The notes under the pieces are model-generated. The model saw only the letters and a list, made by a program, of their open reading frames with translations. It ran no database searches and was not told the origin of the DNA. Of a stretch of 64,000 nucleotides of DNA, positions 1 through 9,000 are shown one piece after another. Each line of letters opens with the position of its first letter. The first letter of the stretch is position 1. A program made the position numbers and the translations under genes. The stretch comes from Rugamonas sp045984285 (GTDB lineage: Bacteria; Pseudomonadota; Gammaproteobacteria; Burkholderiales; Burkholderiaceae_D): NCBI RefSeq assembly GCF_045984285.3, contig NZ_JBJQIK030000002.1, forward strand, positions 682,001-746,000. The letters run 5' to 3'.

Positions 1-1109
1 GCGGCGAGCAAGACTTGGTTTCGGCTTCCGGCATTGGCAAGGTTGGCACACAAGCGCAGCACCGCGCCAGTCTCCAAAAGGAGATACATGGCGGTTTCCG
101 CGCGCCCGGCGCGCAGGGGACGGGCCGTGTGGCCGAGGGCGGTGCGCGTGACCATGCCGATGATCAGGCCGCTCATGGCGCCCACCGCCAGCGCATGGAA
201 GGCCGTGCTGGCGCTGCCCATGCCCAGTGAAGCCAGGCCGAGCAGCAGCAGGCCGCCTGCGATCCAGCCATAGGCCAGGTGCAGCACCCATAGCAGGGGC
301 AGGCGCAAGGTGCTGGCGGGATGCCAGCCAAGCAGGCGCGCGGCATGCAGGGCTGCGGCGGCGAAGCAGGCCAGCGCCGCCAGCATGCCGGGGCCGGCCA
401 GCAGCCAGGCCAGCGCCGCCAGTGCCAGCGAGGCCAGGCTGGCCCGCTCCAGCCAGCGGCGGCTGCGCGGCTTGCTGCCCGGCGCGCCGTTCGCGGTAAA
501 CATGGGAATCACGCGGCCGCCCATCACCGCTTCCAGCATGGTGATCAGCAGGATGGCGCCATGGACGGGCGCCAGCGGCGACAGCGCCAGCCAGCCCAGC
601 ATGGAGGCGTGGAAGATGAGGTTGAAGGCGGCCAGCAGCGCCAGGATGCCGATGATGGGCAGGTTGCGGTGGCTGGCGGCGCGCCGGATGGCCCGGTACA
701 GCGGCCAGGCGGCCAGCGGCAGCAGCAGTGCGTCGATGGCGGCGAGTGCCGGATGGTAGCCGTAAGCGGCCGAGGCCAGCATGGCGCAGCGGCCGGCCAG
801 CCACAGCGCGCACAGCGCCGCGAGATGCGCGCCGGACGGCGTGGGCTGGTTAGTCCAGTTGCGTCCGGCGGTAAACAGAAATCCGATGATGACGGCAGCG
901 GCAAACCCGAATACCATCTCATGCATGTGCCATGGAAGATCGAGCTTCAGGCTGGCGTGCCCGGTGGCTTGAAGCACCCAGGCCGGCACCGAAATCACGG
1001 CAAACAGCGCCGCCAGCAGATAGAAAGGCCGGAAGCCCAGGCGCCATAGCGCAGCCCCCGGAAGCGGGCTTGCAGTTGATTCACTTTGATACAAACGGTT
1101 TATGGGCAT
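1..1109 (-). CDS. nnrS: NnrS family heme-copper membrane protein (C-terminus cut by window edge)
   Basis: Reading the minus strand from the ATG at 1109 gives 369 residues without a stop, so the gene runs off the left edge and lacks roughly the last 20-30 residues of the usual 390-400. The product is a multi-pass membrane protein. The N-terminus carries LGFRPFYLLAALFAV and then WHMHEMVFGF at residues 60-69, the conserved NnrS signature whose histidines are thought to bind heme. NnrS proteins relieve nitric oxide stress, probably by protecting metal cofactors. It is divergent from nsrR, and the 89-base gap holds an NsrR-like site, so NO-dependent derepression of both genes is likely. Family assignment is firm; the exact biochemical role of the family is not settled. 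Confidence 0.9.
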   Translation of the reverse strand, partial: MPINRLYQSESTASPLPGAALWRLGFRPFYLLAALFAVISVPAWVLQATGHASLKLDLPWHMHEMVFGFAAAVIIGFLFTAGRNWTNQPTPSGAHLAALCALWLAGRCAMLASAAYGYHPALAAIDALLLPLAAWPLYRAIRRAASHRNLPIIGILALLAAFNLIFHASMLGWLALSPLAPVHGAILLITMLEAVMGGRVIPMFTANGAPGSKPRSRRWLERASLASLALAALAWLLAGPGMLAALACFAAAALHAARLLGWHPASTLRLPLLWVLHLAYGWIAGGLLLLGLASLGMGSASTAFHALAVGAMSGLIIGMVTRTALGHTARPLRAGRAETAMYLLLETGAVLRLCANLANAGSRNQVLLA

Positions 1110-1163
1110 CTGCGCCGCCTTGGATTAAGCTATACCAGGAATGCTACTTTGTTGCAGGTAATA

Positions 1164-1186
1164 AAGCAATATTTGAAATGTATGTT
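1164..1186. promoter_or_regulatory. Putative NsrR operator in the nnrS-nsrR intergenic region
   Basis: A 23-base imperfect palindrome with the core ATTTGAAAT and right half AAATGTATGTT. It has the 11-1-11 layout described for NsrR sites and ends 12 bases before the nsrR start. It could control nsrR (autoregulation) and the divergent nnrS. The left outer arm is poorly conserved. Confidence 0.55.
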
Positions 1187-1198
1187 TAAGGTTTTCCC

Positions 1199-1672
1199 AT
1201 GAGACTTACCTCGTTCACCGATTACACCCTGCGCTCCCTGATCTACCTGGGCATGCACCGCGACAAGCTGGTGACGATCCAGGATATCGCCGACCTGCAT
1301 GGCATTTCAAAGAACCACCTGACCAAGGTGATTCATCAGCTGGGCGTGAGCGGCATGGTGGAGACGGTGCGCGGCCGCAACGGCGGCCTGCGCCTGCGCA
1401 TGGAGCCCGCCGATATCAGCATCGGCGCGGTGGTGCGCCAGAGCGAGTCCGACTTCCATATCGCCGAGTGCTTCGACCATAACAACCAGGGCTGCGCGCT
1501 GCACAAGGGCTGCGCACTGAAGGCCAAGCTGGGCAAGGCGGCCGAAGCCTTCCTGCGGGTGCTGGACGAGGTCACGCTGGAGGAGATGCTGCCCAGGCCG
1601 CACAGCAAAATGGGCGAAGCCATCCTGGAGCAGCCCATCGCCTTCCACCCCCTGCCTGAAGCGGCGGCCTGA
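1199..1672 (+). CDS. nsrR: Rrf2 family nitric oxide-sensing repressor NsrR
   Basis: A 157-residue Rrf2 protein, the usual length for NsrR. The N-terminal winged helix begins MRLTSFTDYTLRSLIYL and includes a recognition segment around HGISKNHLTKVIHQL. Cys91, Cys99 and Cys105 match the three-cysteine Fe-S cluster motif of NsrR, whose cluster is nitrosylated by NO so that the repressor leaves DNA. The gene lies between divergent nnrS and downstream hmp, both typical NsrR targets, and NsrR-like palindromes precede both nsrR and hmp. The ATG at 1199 matches the family N-terminus. IscR is the main alternative, but the cysteine spacing and neighbours favour NsrR. Confidence 0.93.
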   Translation: MRLTSFTDYTLRSLIYLGMHRDKLVTIQDIADLHGISKNHLTKVIHQLGVSGMVETVRGRNGGLRLRMEPADISIGAVVRQSESDFHIAECFDHNNQGCALHKGCALKAKLGKAAEAFLRVLDEVTLEEMLPRPHSKMGEAILEQPIAFHPLPEAAA

Positions 1673-1705
1673 CACTTTCCAGACAAAGCTGGGACATTTT
1701 GTCCA

Positions 1706-1734
1706 TTGACTCCTGGTTTTTAAACATTCATAGT
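1706..1734 (+). promoter_or_regulatory. Putative sigma-70 promoter of hmp
   Basis: A -35 element TTGACT (1706-1711) and a -10 element CATAGT (1729-1734) are separated by 17 bases. The -10 sits inside the palindrome at 1723-1745, the arrangement expected for steric repression by NsrR. Confidence 0.55.
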
Positions 1735-1745
1735 AAATGCATGTT
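1723..1745. promoter_or_regulatory. NsrR-type operator upstream of hmp
   Basis: A 23-base inverted repeat whose arms AACAT.CAT and ATG.ATGTT are symmetric around position 1734. This is the 11-1-11 NsrR architecture. It overlaps the proposed hmp -10 box and lies 20 bases before the hmp start. Confidence 0.7.
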
Positions 1746-1764
1746 TAAACCAGAAGGAGTCGAA

Positions 1765-2943
1765 ATGCTGTCCGCAGAACACCGTGCCATCGTTACCGCC
1801 ACCGTGCCCATCCTGGAGCAGGGCGGCGAAGCCCTGACCCGCCACTTCTACCAGAAACTGTTCCGGGAATACCCGGAGGTGATGTCCTACTTTAACCAGG
1901 CCCACCAGCACAGCGGCAACCAGCAGCGCGCGCTCGCCAATGCCGTGCTGATGTACGCAAAGAACATCGAACGCCTGGAAGCGCTGGGCGGACTGGTCAA
2001 CACCATCGTGGCCAAGCACGTGTCGCTGCAGATCCTGCCGGAACACTATCCGAAAGTGGGCGCGGCCCTGCTGGGCGCCATCCGCGAGGTGCTGGGCGCC
2101 GAGGTGGCGACGGACGCGGTGATCGAGGCCTGGGGCGCTGCCTACGGCCAGCTGGCCCAGATCCTGATCGGTGCGGAAGGCGCGGCGTATGAGAACCAGA
2201 AGCAGACGGCGGGCGGCTGGAACGGGCTGCGCCGCTTCGTGGTGGCGCGCAAGCGTCCGGAATCGGAAGAGATCAGCAGCTTTGTGTTCCGTCCGGAAGA
2301 CGGACAGCCTGTGATGGGCTTTGCGCCGGGCCAGTACATCGGCATCCGCGTGGTGGTCGATGGCCAGGAACAGCGCCGCCAGTATTCGCTGTCGGCCGAA
2401 GACAATGGCAAGACCTACCAGATCAGCGTGAAGCGCGAACCGGGCGGCAAGGTGTCCAACTTCCTGCACGACCAGGTGAATGAGGGCGACGTGGTGGAAC
2501 TGATTCCGCCGTCCGGCGTGTTCACGCTGGCGGAGAGCGCCCGTCCGGTGGTGCTGATTTCCGGCGGCGTGGGGATTACGCCAACGCTGGCCATGCTGTC
2601 CAGCGCCCTGAACGCCGGCCGCGACATCCACTTCATCCACGCCGCACGCCATGGCGGCGTGCACGCCTTCCGCGACCACGTGGACCAGCTGGCGGCTAAC
2701 AGCAAGCGCCTGCAGCGCCGTTACATCTATGCCGATGGCGGCCAGGGCCATGCGCCCGATGCCGTCGGCCTGCTGGATACGGCAAAGCTGGCGCAGTGGC
2801 TGCCCGAATCGCGCGATGTGGACGTGTACTACCTGGGCCCGGTGGGCTTCATGAAGTCCGTGAAGCAGTCGCTGCGTGAACTGGGCGTGCCGGAATCGCA
2901 AACCTTCTGCGAATTCTTCGGTCCGGCCGAAGCGCTGGATTAA
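1765..2943 (+). CDS. hmp: Flavohemoprotein, nitric oxide dioxygenase
   Basis: A 392-residue protein, the normal size for Hmp. Residues 1-140 form a globin domain with Tyr29, Gln53 and proximal His85 (AKHVSLQI) at the positions known from E. coli Hmp. Residues about 150-255 form the FAD-binding domain (QYSLSAED), and 265-390 the NAD-binding domain (ISGGVGITPTLAML). It converts NO and O2 to nitrate in the cytoplasm using NADH. The ATG at 1765 is chosen because a strong AGAAGGAGT ribosome site precedes it and it matches the family start; the upstream TTG would read through the operator. Its stop overlaps the end of the convergent HDOD gene by 4 bases. Confidence 0.96.
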   Translation: MLSAEHRAIVTATVPILEQGGEALTRHFYQKLFREYPEVMSYFNQAHQHSGNQQRALANAVLMYAKNIERLEALGGLVNTIVAKHVSLQILPEHYPKVGAALLGAIREVLGAEVATDAVIEAWGAAYGQLAQILIGAEGAAYENQKQTAGGWNGLRRFVVARKRPESEEISSFVFRPEDGQPVMGFAPGQYIGIRVVVDGQEQRRQYSLSAEDNGKTYQISVKREPGGKVSNFLHDQVNEGDVVELIPPSGVFTLAESARPVVLISGGVGITPTLAMLSSALNAGRDIHFIHAARHGGVHAFRDHVDQLAANSKRLQRRYIYADGGQGHAPDAVGLLDTAKLAQWLPESRDVDVYYLGPVGFMKSVKQSLRELGVPESQTFCEFFGPAEALD

Positions 2944-3776
2944 ACCAGCAGCGCAGCACTCATGGAAGCCGCGTCCAGCGCGGCTTCTTCCCTTATTTTC
3001 ACGCGTTTTTCCTCATCGATGAACAGGTCGATAACGGAGTCGGAGTGCGGCGGCTCGGCGCGCGCCACTTCCAGCGGCGAGGCGACCGGCGAAAAATGAT
3101 TCGCCAGCAGCAGGGTGTCCAGCAGGGTTTCCGGCGGCACTTGCAGGAAGCCGTCGCGCAGGCCTTCGATGGCATTGGCCACCGGCTCGGGAATGCCCAG
3201 CTTGTGCATCACTTCACGCGTGATGATTTCTTCGCTGGCCGGCTGCCAGTTCTCCGGATCGGGTTCCAGCAGGCCGGGGAATTCATCCGCGCGCGACAGC
3301 AGGTAGAAGCCTCCCACCTCATGCACGATGGCGGCGAACAGCGCCGTATCCGGGCTTACGCCCGTCACTTCGCGCGCAATGATGCGGGCCAGGCAGGCGA
3401 CGTGGATGGTATGGTCCCACAGCTGTTCGGCCTTGGCGCGCAGTTCCGGGTCTTCGATCTTGGCGCCGAACTGGCGCACCACCATGGCGGCGGCCAGCGC
3501 AAACAGGTTGTGGTAGCCCACCCGCATGATGGCCGAGCGCACATTGGTGACGGTGGGGCCGCCGGTGCGGTTGAACATGGCGGAATTGGACAGCGACACT
3601 GTGCGGGCGGCCAGCGTGGGCTCGGCCAGCACGAGGCGGATCGCTTCCTCCATCGGGCAATCGGGATCGTCCAGCGCGAGCTGAACGCGCAAGGCGGCAT
3701 TGACGCTGGTAGGGAAGACGAGATCCCCACGAATCGCCAGCGCTGCGATATGCCCGAAGGCTTCCAGTTTATTCAT
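2940..3776 (-). CDS. HDOD domain protein
   Basis: A 278-residue cytoplasmic protein beginning MNKLEAFGHIAAL. It matches the HDOD fold, a degenerate HD-domain family used in signalling: an N-terminal helical part with VSLSNSAMFNR and SAIMRVGYHNLFALA, then the central D.TIHVACLARIIA and FAAIVHEVG.FYLL segments. HDOD proteins generally lack phosphohydrolase activity and act as signalling scaffolds, so no reaction is assigned. The start at 3776 is preferred over an upstream in-frame codon because the domain starts there. The gene is convergent with hmp, with a 4-base overlap of stops, and lies downstream of dadA on the same strand. Confidence 0.8.
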   Translation of the reverse strand: MNKLEAFGHIAALAIRGDLVFPTSVNAALRVQLALDDPDCPMEEAIRLVLAEPTLAARTVSLSNSAMFNRTGGPTVTNVRSAIMRVGYHNLFALAAAMVVRQFGAKIEDPELRAKAEQLWDHTIHVACLARIIAREVTGVSPDTALFAAIVHEVGGFYLLSRADEFPGLLEPDPENWQPASEEIITREVMHKLGIPEPVANAIEGLRDGFLQVPPETLLDTLLLANHFSPVASPLEVARAEPPHSDSVIDLFIDEEKRVKIREEAALDAASMSAALLV

Positions 3777-3827
3777 GCGTAAAATTATACGCAGTGGTCC
3801 AAAGAACCACAATGCAGGGAAGCAGGA

Positions 3828-3851
3828 GCCGGCGGGGCAGTGCCCGCCGGC
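3828..3851 (-). terminator. GC-rich hairpin after dadA
   Basis: A perfect 9-bp stem (3828-3836 with 3843-3851) and 6-base loop, 10 bases past the dadA stop. No U-run follows on the minus strand, so it may be a weak terminator or an mRNA 3'-end stabiliser. On the plus strand it is followed by a short T-run. Confidence 0.45.
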
Positions 3852-3861
3852 GCTCGTTTTA

Positions 3862-5145
3862 TCAGGCGTTGACCAGCTGCGGCTGGCGTGCCGCGCCCTC
3901 GCGGGTGTAGCGGCTGACCGACAGGTCGTCGGCGAAGATGGCCGGGCGCTTGGCCGACATGAGGTCGGCCAGCAGCTGGGCGGAACCGCAGGACATGGTC
4001 CAGCCCAGGGTGCCGTGTCCCGTATTGATGAAGAGGTTGCGCACGCCGGTGCGGCCCACCACGGGCGTGCCGTCCGGGGTCATCGGGCGCAGGCCGGTCC
4101 AGAAGCTGGCCTGCGCGGTATCGCCGGCGCCGGGGAACAGGTCGTTTACCACCAGCTCCAGGGTTTCGCGGCGGCGCGGGTTCAGGCGCTTGTCGTAGCC
4201 GGCGATTTCGGCCATGCCGCCCACGCGGATACGGTCGTCGAAGCGGGTCACGGCGATCTTGTAGGTCTCGTCCAGGATGGTGGAGGTGGGCGCCCGTTCC
4301 GCGTTCACGATCGGCACCGTGATCGAATAGCCCTTCAGCGGGTAGACCGGAATCTCCACCAGCGGCTTCAGGAATGGCGTCGAATAAGCGCCCAGGGCGA
4401 CCACATAGGAATCGGCCGTCACCAGTTCGGCGCCGCACTGCACGCCGGCGATGGCGTCGCCGGACATGGCCAGGCTGCCGATTTCCACGTTGTAGCGGAA
4501 CTTCACGCCAAGCTCCTGCGCCATCGCCGTCAGGCGGGTGGTGAACAGCTGGCAGTCGCCCGTTTCGTCATTCGGCAGGCGCAGGCCGCCCACCAGCTTT
4601 TCGGAGGCCAGGCCCGGCTCGGCCTGCAGCAGCTGTTCGCTGTCCAGCAGTTCGAAAGGCACGCCGGTTTCCTTCAGCACTTCAATGTCCTTGGCGGCGT
4701 CGTCCAGCTGCTTCCGGGTGCGGAACAGCTGGGTGGTGCCTTGCTGGCGGCCTTCGTATTCGATGCCGGTGGCGGCGCGCAGCACTTTAAAGCAGTCGCG
4801 GCTGTATTCGGCCAGGCGCACCATGCGTTCCTTGTTCACCGCATAGCTCTCGGCGTTGCAATTACGCAGCATTTGCCACATCCATTTGAGCTGGAACATG
4901 GTGCCGTCCGGGGTGATGGAGAGCGGGGCATGGCGCTGCAGCATCCATTTCATGGCCTTCAGCGGAATGCCGGGCGCTGCCCAGGGCGAGGCATAGCCGG
5001 GCGAGATCTGGCCCGCGTTCGCAAAGCTGGTCTCCAGCGCCGGGCCGGGCTGGCGGTCCAGCACCGTTACCTCATGGCCGGCCTGCGCCAGATAGTAAGC
5101 GGTGGTAACGCCGATGACGCCACTTCCAAGAACGACTACACGCAT
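3862..5145 (-). CDS. dadA: D-amino acid dehydrogenase small subunit
   Basis: A 427-residue FAD-dependent oxidoreductase. The N-terminal Rossmann motif VVLGSGVIGVTTAYYLA (from residue 3) binds FAD, followed by the DadA-type SFANAGQISPGYASPWA. The C-terminus has GLRPMTPDGTPVVG and NTGHGTLGWTMSCGSA. DadA oxidises D-amino acids, chiefly D-alanine, to 2-oxo acids at the inner face of the membrane and passes electrons to the respiratory chain. The ATG at 5145 puts the Rossmann motif at the very N-terminus. A divergent Lrp-family gene starts 98 bases away, the classic arrangement for alanine-responsive control of dadA. No dadX racemase is adjacent. Confidence 0.93.
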   Translation of the reverse strand: MRVVVLGSGVIGVTTAYYLAQAGHEVTVLDRQPGPALETSFANAGQISPGYASPWAAPGIPLKAMKWMLQRHAPLSITPDGTMFQLKWMWQMLRNCNAESYAVNKERMVRLAEYSRDCFKVLRAATGIEYEGRQQGTTQLFRTRKQLDDAAKDIEVLKETGVPFELLDSEQLLQAEPGLASEKLVGGLRLPNDETGDCQLFTTRLTAMAQELGVKFRYNVEIGSLAMSGDAIAGVQCGAELVTADSYVVALGAYSTPFLKPLVEIPVYPLKGYSITVPIVNAERAPTSTILDETYKIAVTRFDDRIRVGGMAEIAGYDKRLNPRRRETLELVVNDLFPGAGDTAQASFWTGLRPMTPDGTPVVGRTGVRNLFINTGHGTLGWTMSCGSAQLLADLMSAKRPAIFADDLSVSRYTREGAARQPQLVNA

Positions 5146-5243
5146 GCTTGCCTCGAATAATAGTTGTGTGGGATTTTTCGCTATGATAAGTTCGTTCATC
5201 CAGTGTTTGTCACCATAAAACGTTCAGAAAACAGGAAAAATTC

Positions 5244-5738
5244 ATGCGAACTCAGAAAGAATCGGTGCGCAGCCTCGATAAACTCGACCGCAAGATCCTG
5301 CAGCTGCTGCAGCAGGACGGGCGCATTTCGATGAAGGACCTGGCGGAGCAGGTGGGGCTGTCGATCACGCCCACCACGGAGCGGGTCAAGCGCATGGAGC
5401 GCGACGGCGTAATCAGCGGTTACCACGCCCGCCTGAATCCCGCAGCCCTGGGCGCGACCCTGCTGGTGTTCGTGGAAATCACCCTGAACCAGAAGTCGGC
5501 CAGCCATTTCGAGCAGTTCCGGCGCGAGGTGCTGCGTATTCCCGAGGTGCAGGAATGCCACCTGGTTTCGGGCGATTTCGATTATCTGATCAAGGCGCGG
5601 ATACACGAAATGGCCGAATACCGCAAGCTGCTGGGCGATATGCTGCTTAATCTGCCGGGGGCGGCGCAATCAAAAAGTTATGTGGTGATGGAGGAAATAA
5701 AGGAAACGCTGATTCTTGCCACGGGCAGTGCAAGTTAA
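5244..5738 (+). CDS. Lrp/AsnC family transcriptional regulator
   Basis: A 164-residue protein with an N-terminal helix-turn-helix (LDRKILQLLQQDGRISMKDL, residues 13-32, then LAEQVGLSITPTTERVKRM) and a C-terminal RAM ligand-binding domain ending in SKSYVVMEEIKET. The length and motifs match Lrp and its close relatives rather than short AsnC proteins. It is divergent from dadA, a standard Lrp target, so it probably controls D-amino-acid catabolism in response to alanine or leucine. No operator can be fixed by eye in the 98-base gap. Confidence 0.9.
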   Translation: MRTQKESVRSLDKLDRKILQLLQQDGRISMKDLAEQVGLSITPTTERVKRMERDGVISGYHARLNPAALGATLLVFVEITLNQKSASHFEQFRREVLRIPEVQECHLVSGDFDYLIKARIHEMAEYRKLLGDMLLNLPGAAQSKSYVVMEEIKETLILATGSAS

Positions 5739-6019
5739 TAACGATCTTGCCGGGATTGCATGCGCAGTACTCAAGCTCGCGTCTTCGCTTCCTGTCTATG
5801 GCAGGGGAACGTCGCCTATCTGCCACTGATACAAAAAAAGTGTTAAACGGAAACGATTTTTGCGATAATATTATGATTATAAATATTTCTTTTTAGAAAC
5901 ATGTGAATATTGGTGAGAATATGCGCCTTAAATCTGAGTACTATTCGCTTTAATTATCCTCCAGCCTGACCGCGCTGCATAACACAACATCCTTCCTTTG
6001 ATACCCCGGAGTTCCCCGA
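5739..6019 (+). promoter_or_regulatory. AT-rich leader of the giant DUF4347 gene
   Basis: A 281-base region without a supportable gene. The stretch 5830-5960 is strikingly AT-rich compared with its surroundings and includes runs such as TATGATTATAAATATT, so it probably holds the promoter and possibly binding sites for H-NS-like silencers. A Shine-Dalgarno-like GGAG lies at 6008-6011 before the ATG at 6020. No exact promoter is called. Confidence 0.4.
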
Positions 6020-9000
6020 ATGACCGCTGAAACGAATATGCCGATGCCCGGCAACAGCAAGCACGAGATTGCGTTTATTGATACGTCGGTTTCGGGTTAC
6101 GAAACCTTGCTGGCAGGCGTCAGGGATGGTGTGGAGGTGGTGCTGATCGACGGCGCCCATGATGGCCTGGCCCAGATTGCCGCTGTGCTGGCGGGGCGGA
6201 GCGGAATCGATGCGCTGCATATCCTGTCGCACGGCAGCGAAGGTGCGCTGGCGCTGGGTTCCGGCACCGTGGACCTGGACGGCCTCGATAGCCATGGCGC
6301 CGAACTGGCGGTCATTCGCTCCGCGCTGGGCGAGCAGGCCGATGTTCTGCTGTATGGTTGCAATGTTGCCGGCGGCGCCGCCGGAACGGCCTTCACCAGC
6401 CGGCTGGCCGAACTCACCGGCGCCGATGTCGCCGCATCGGAGGACTTGAGCGGTTCCTCTCTGCTGGGCGGCAACTGGCAGCTGGAGCGCGAGCTGGGCT
6501 CGATCGAGGCCGGCAATGTCTTGTCCGGCCCGGTTTCCTTCTCCGGCTTGCTGGCGGCGCCTGCCGATGAAAACTTCCAGTCTTATGCCGGCGACCTCGG
6601 AACCGTCCCGGCGACGCCGCGTACTCTGGGCGGCTTCAACTATCTTCTGGACGGCGGCGGCACCACTTACATTGTTGACTCGGCTTCGTTCGGGCTGACT
6701 GCTACCACCAACAACACGCTGGTGCTGAATGCAGACGCCGCGAATAATGTGCGCAACTTTACGCTCCAGTCGACTTCGCTGAGCGACAACTTCGCCATGA
6801 CCAAGCTCTCCCTCGAGTCGTTTGGCGGCACCGCGTCGGTACAGTTTACTGTGAAGGGCTACGACGGCGGCACGTCGGGGACACTGCGCGTATCCGAGGA
6901 CATCACCATCACGGCATCGTTCAGCGGCACAACGATGAGCTATGTCAAAAATCCGTCGGTCGATGGAGGTGTGCTCAATTTCGGCGCAGCCTGGGGCAGC
7001 GTGGACACGATCGTGTTCACTGCAACCGACGGCACCGGCCTGTATATGGCCATCGATACCATCGACGTTTCCCCGGCAGACACCACGGCGCCGACGGTCA
7101 GCAGCGTTTCGGTGCCATCCAACGCCACCTATGTGGTGGGCCAGAACCTCGATTTCACGGTAACGTTCAGCGAGAACCTTACCCTCACCGGTTCCGGCAG
7201 CAAACTGGGCCTGACGATCGGCAGCACGGCGCAGGAGGCGGCCTTCCTGTCGAGCACGGGCAATACGGTGACTTACCGTTATACGGTGCAGGCGGGCGAT
7301 GTGGACGCCAACGGCATTACGGTCGGATCCCTGACGCTCGGCGGCCATACGATCCGCGATGTGGCGGGCAACAATGCGGTGCTCACGCTGAACAGCGTGG
7401 GCGCAACCGGCAGCGTGCTGGTCGATGGTGTGGCGCCTGCTGTCAGCGGCAACATCTCGGTGCCGGCCAACGATACCTATATAGTGGGCGAGGTCCTGAA
7501 CTTCACCGTGACTTTCGACGACGACGTGACGCTTGCCGGCAGCGCCAGCACGCTCGGCCTCACCGTAGGCAGCACGGCCCGCAATGCTGCCGTCACTGGT
7601 AGCACCTCCAACAGCATCACTTACAGCTATACGGTGCAAGCAGGCGACAGCGACGCAAATGGCATTGCCGTGACCGGCATTTCGCTGAACGGCGGCACGA
7701 TCCGCGATGCGGCAGGCAACGATGCAAGCGTGAGCCTGAGTGGCCACCTGCCGTCGCTGACGGGCGTGCTGGTGGACGGCGTGGCGCCTGCGGTAAGCGG
7801 CAATATCAGTGTGCCGGCAAACGATTCTTATCGCGCAGGCGAAGTACTGAGCTTCACGGTGACGTTCGACGAGAACGTCACTGTTACCGGCACAGACAGC
7901 GTGCTGGGTCTGACCATCGGCAGCACCGCGCGCGACGCCGTCTTCGGTTCGAAGACGGCGAACTCCATCACCTATACCTACACGGTGCAGGCAGGCGATA
8001 CTGATGCCAACGGCATCGCCGTGGGCAGCATCACGCTGGGTGCGACCACCATCAAGGACGCGGCAGGCAACGATGCGGTACTGACTCTTGCCGGCCATCT
8101 GCCATCGACCGCGGGCATCCTGGTCGATACCACGGCGCCGGCTGTTACAAGTGTTTCGGTGCCGTCCAATGCCAGCTATGTGGCCGGCCAGAACCTTGAC
8201 TTCACCGTCAACTTCGGTGAGAACGTGACTGTGACCGGTTCGGGCAGCACGCTGGGCCTGACCATCGGCAGTACGGCGCAGAACGCAGTCTACCTGTCAA
8301 GCACGGGCAGCACGGTGACTTACCGCTACACTGTGCAGGCAGGCGATGTGGATGCGGACGGCATCACGGTGGGCAGCCTTGCGCTGAACGGCGACACCAT
8401 CCGCGACGCGGCAGGAAATGATGCGGTGCTGACCCTGAACAGCGTGGGCGCTACCGGCAGCGTGCTGGTCGATGCCGTTGCACCTTCCGTTAGCGGCAAC
8501 ATCTCGGTGCCTGGTAACGACACCTATACGGTAGGCGAGACGCTGGCCTTCACTGTTACCTTCGATGAAAACGTCACTCTGGGGGGCAGCGCCAGTACGC
8601 TCGGGCTCACCGTCGGCAGCAGCGCGCGCAACGCCATCGTCACCGGCAGCACGGCCAATACCATCACCTACAGCTACACGGTGCAGGCCGGCGACAGCGA
8701 TGCCAACGGCATTGCCGTCACCGGCATTTCGCTGAACGGCGGCACCATCCGCGATGCAGCCGGCAACGATGCGAGCGTAAGCCTGAGTGGCCACCTGCCG
8801 TCGCTGGCGGGCGTGCTGGTGGACGGCGTGGCGCCGGCCGTTAGCGGCAATATCGCGGTGCCGGCCGATGCTTCCTATCGCGTCGGCCAGACGCTGACTT
8901 TCACGGTAACGTTCGATGACAATGTGACCGTAAGCGGTACTGACAGCGTGCTGGGCCTGACCATCGGCAGCACGGCGCGCGATGCGGTGTTCGATTCCAA

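Noticed and set aside
1699..1764. Upstream TTG start for hmp
   Set aside because: It would translate the promoter and operator. The ATG at 1765 has a strong ribosome site and matches the Hmp family N-terminus.
5954..8098. A 714-codon minus-strand frame over the start of the giant gene
   Set aside because: Same reason: low-complexity translation opposite a well-supported gene.
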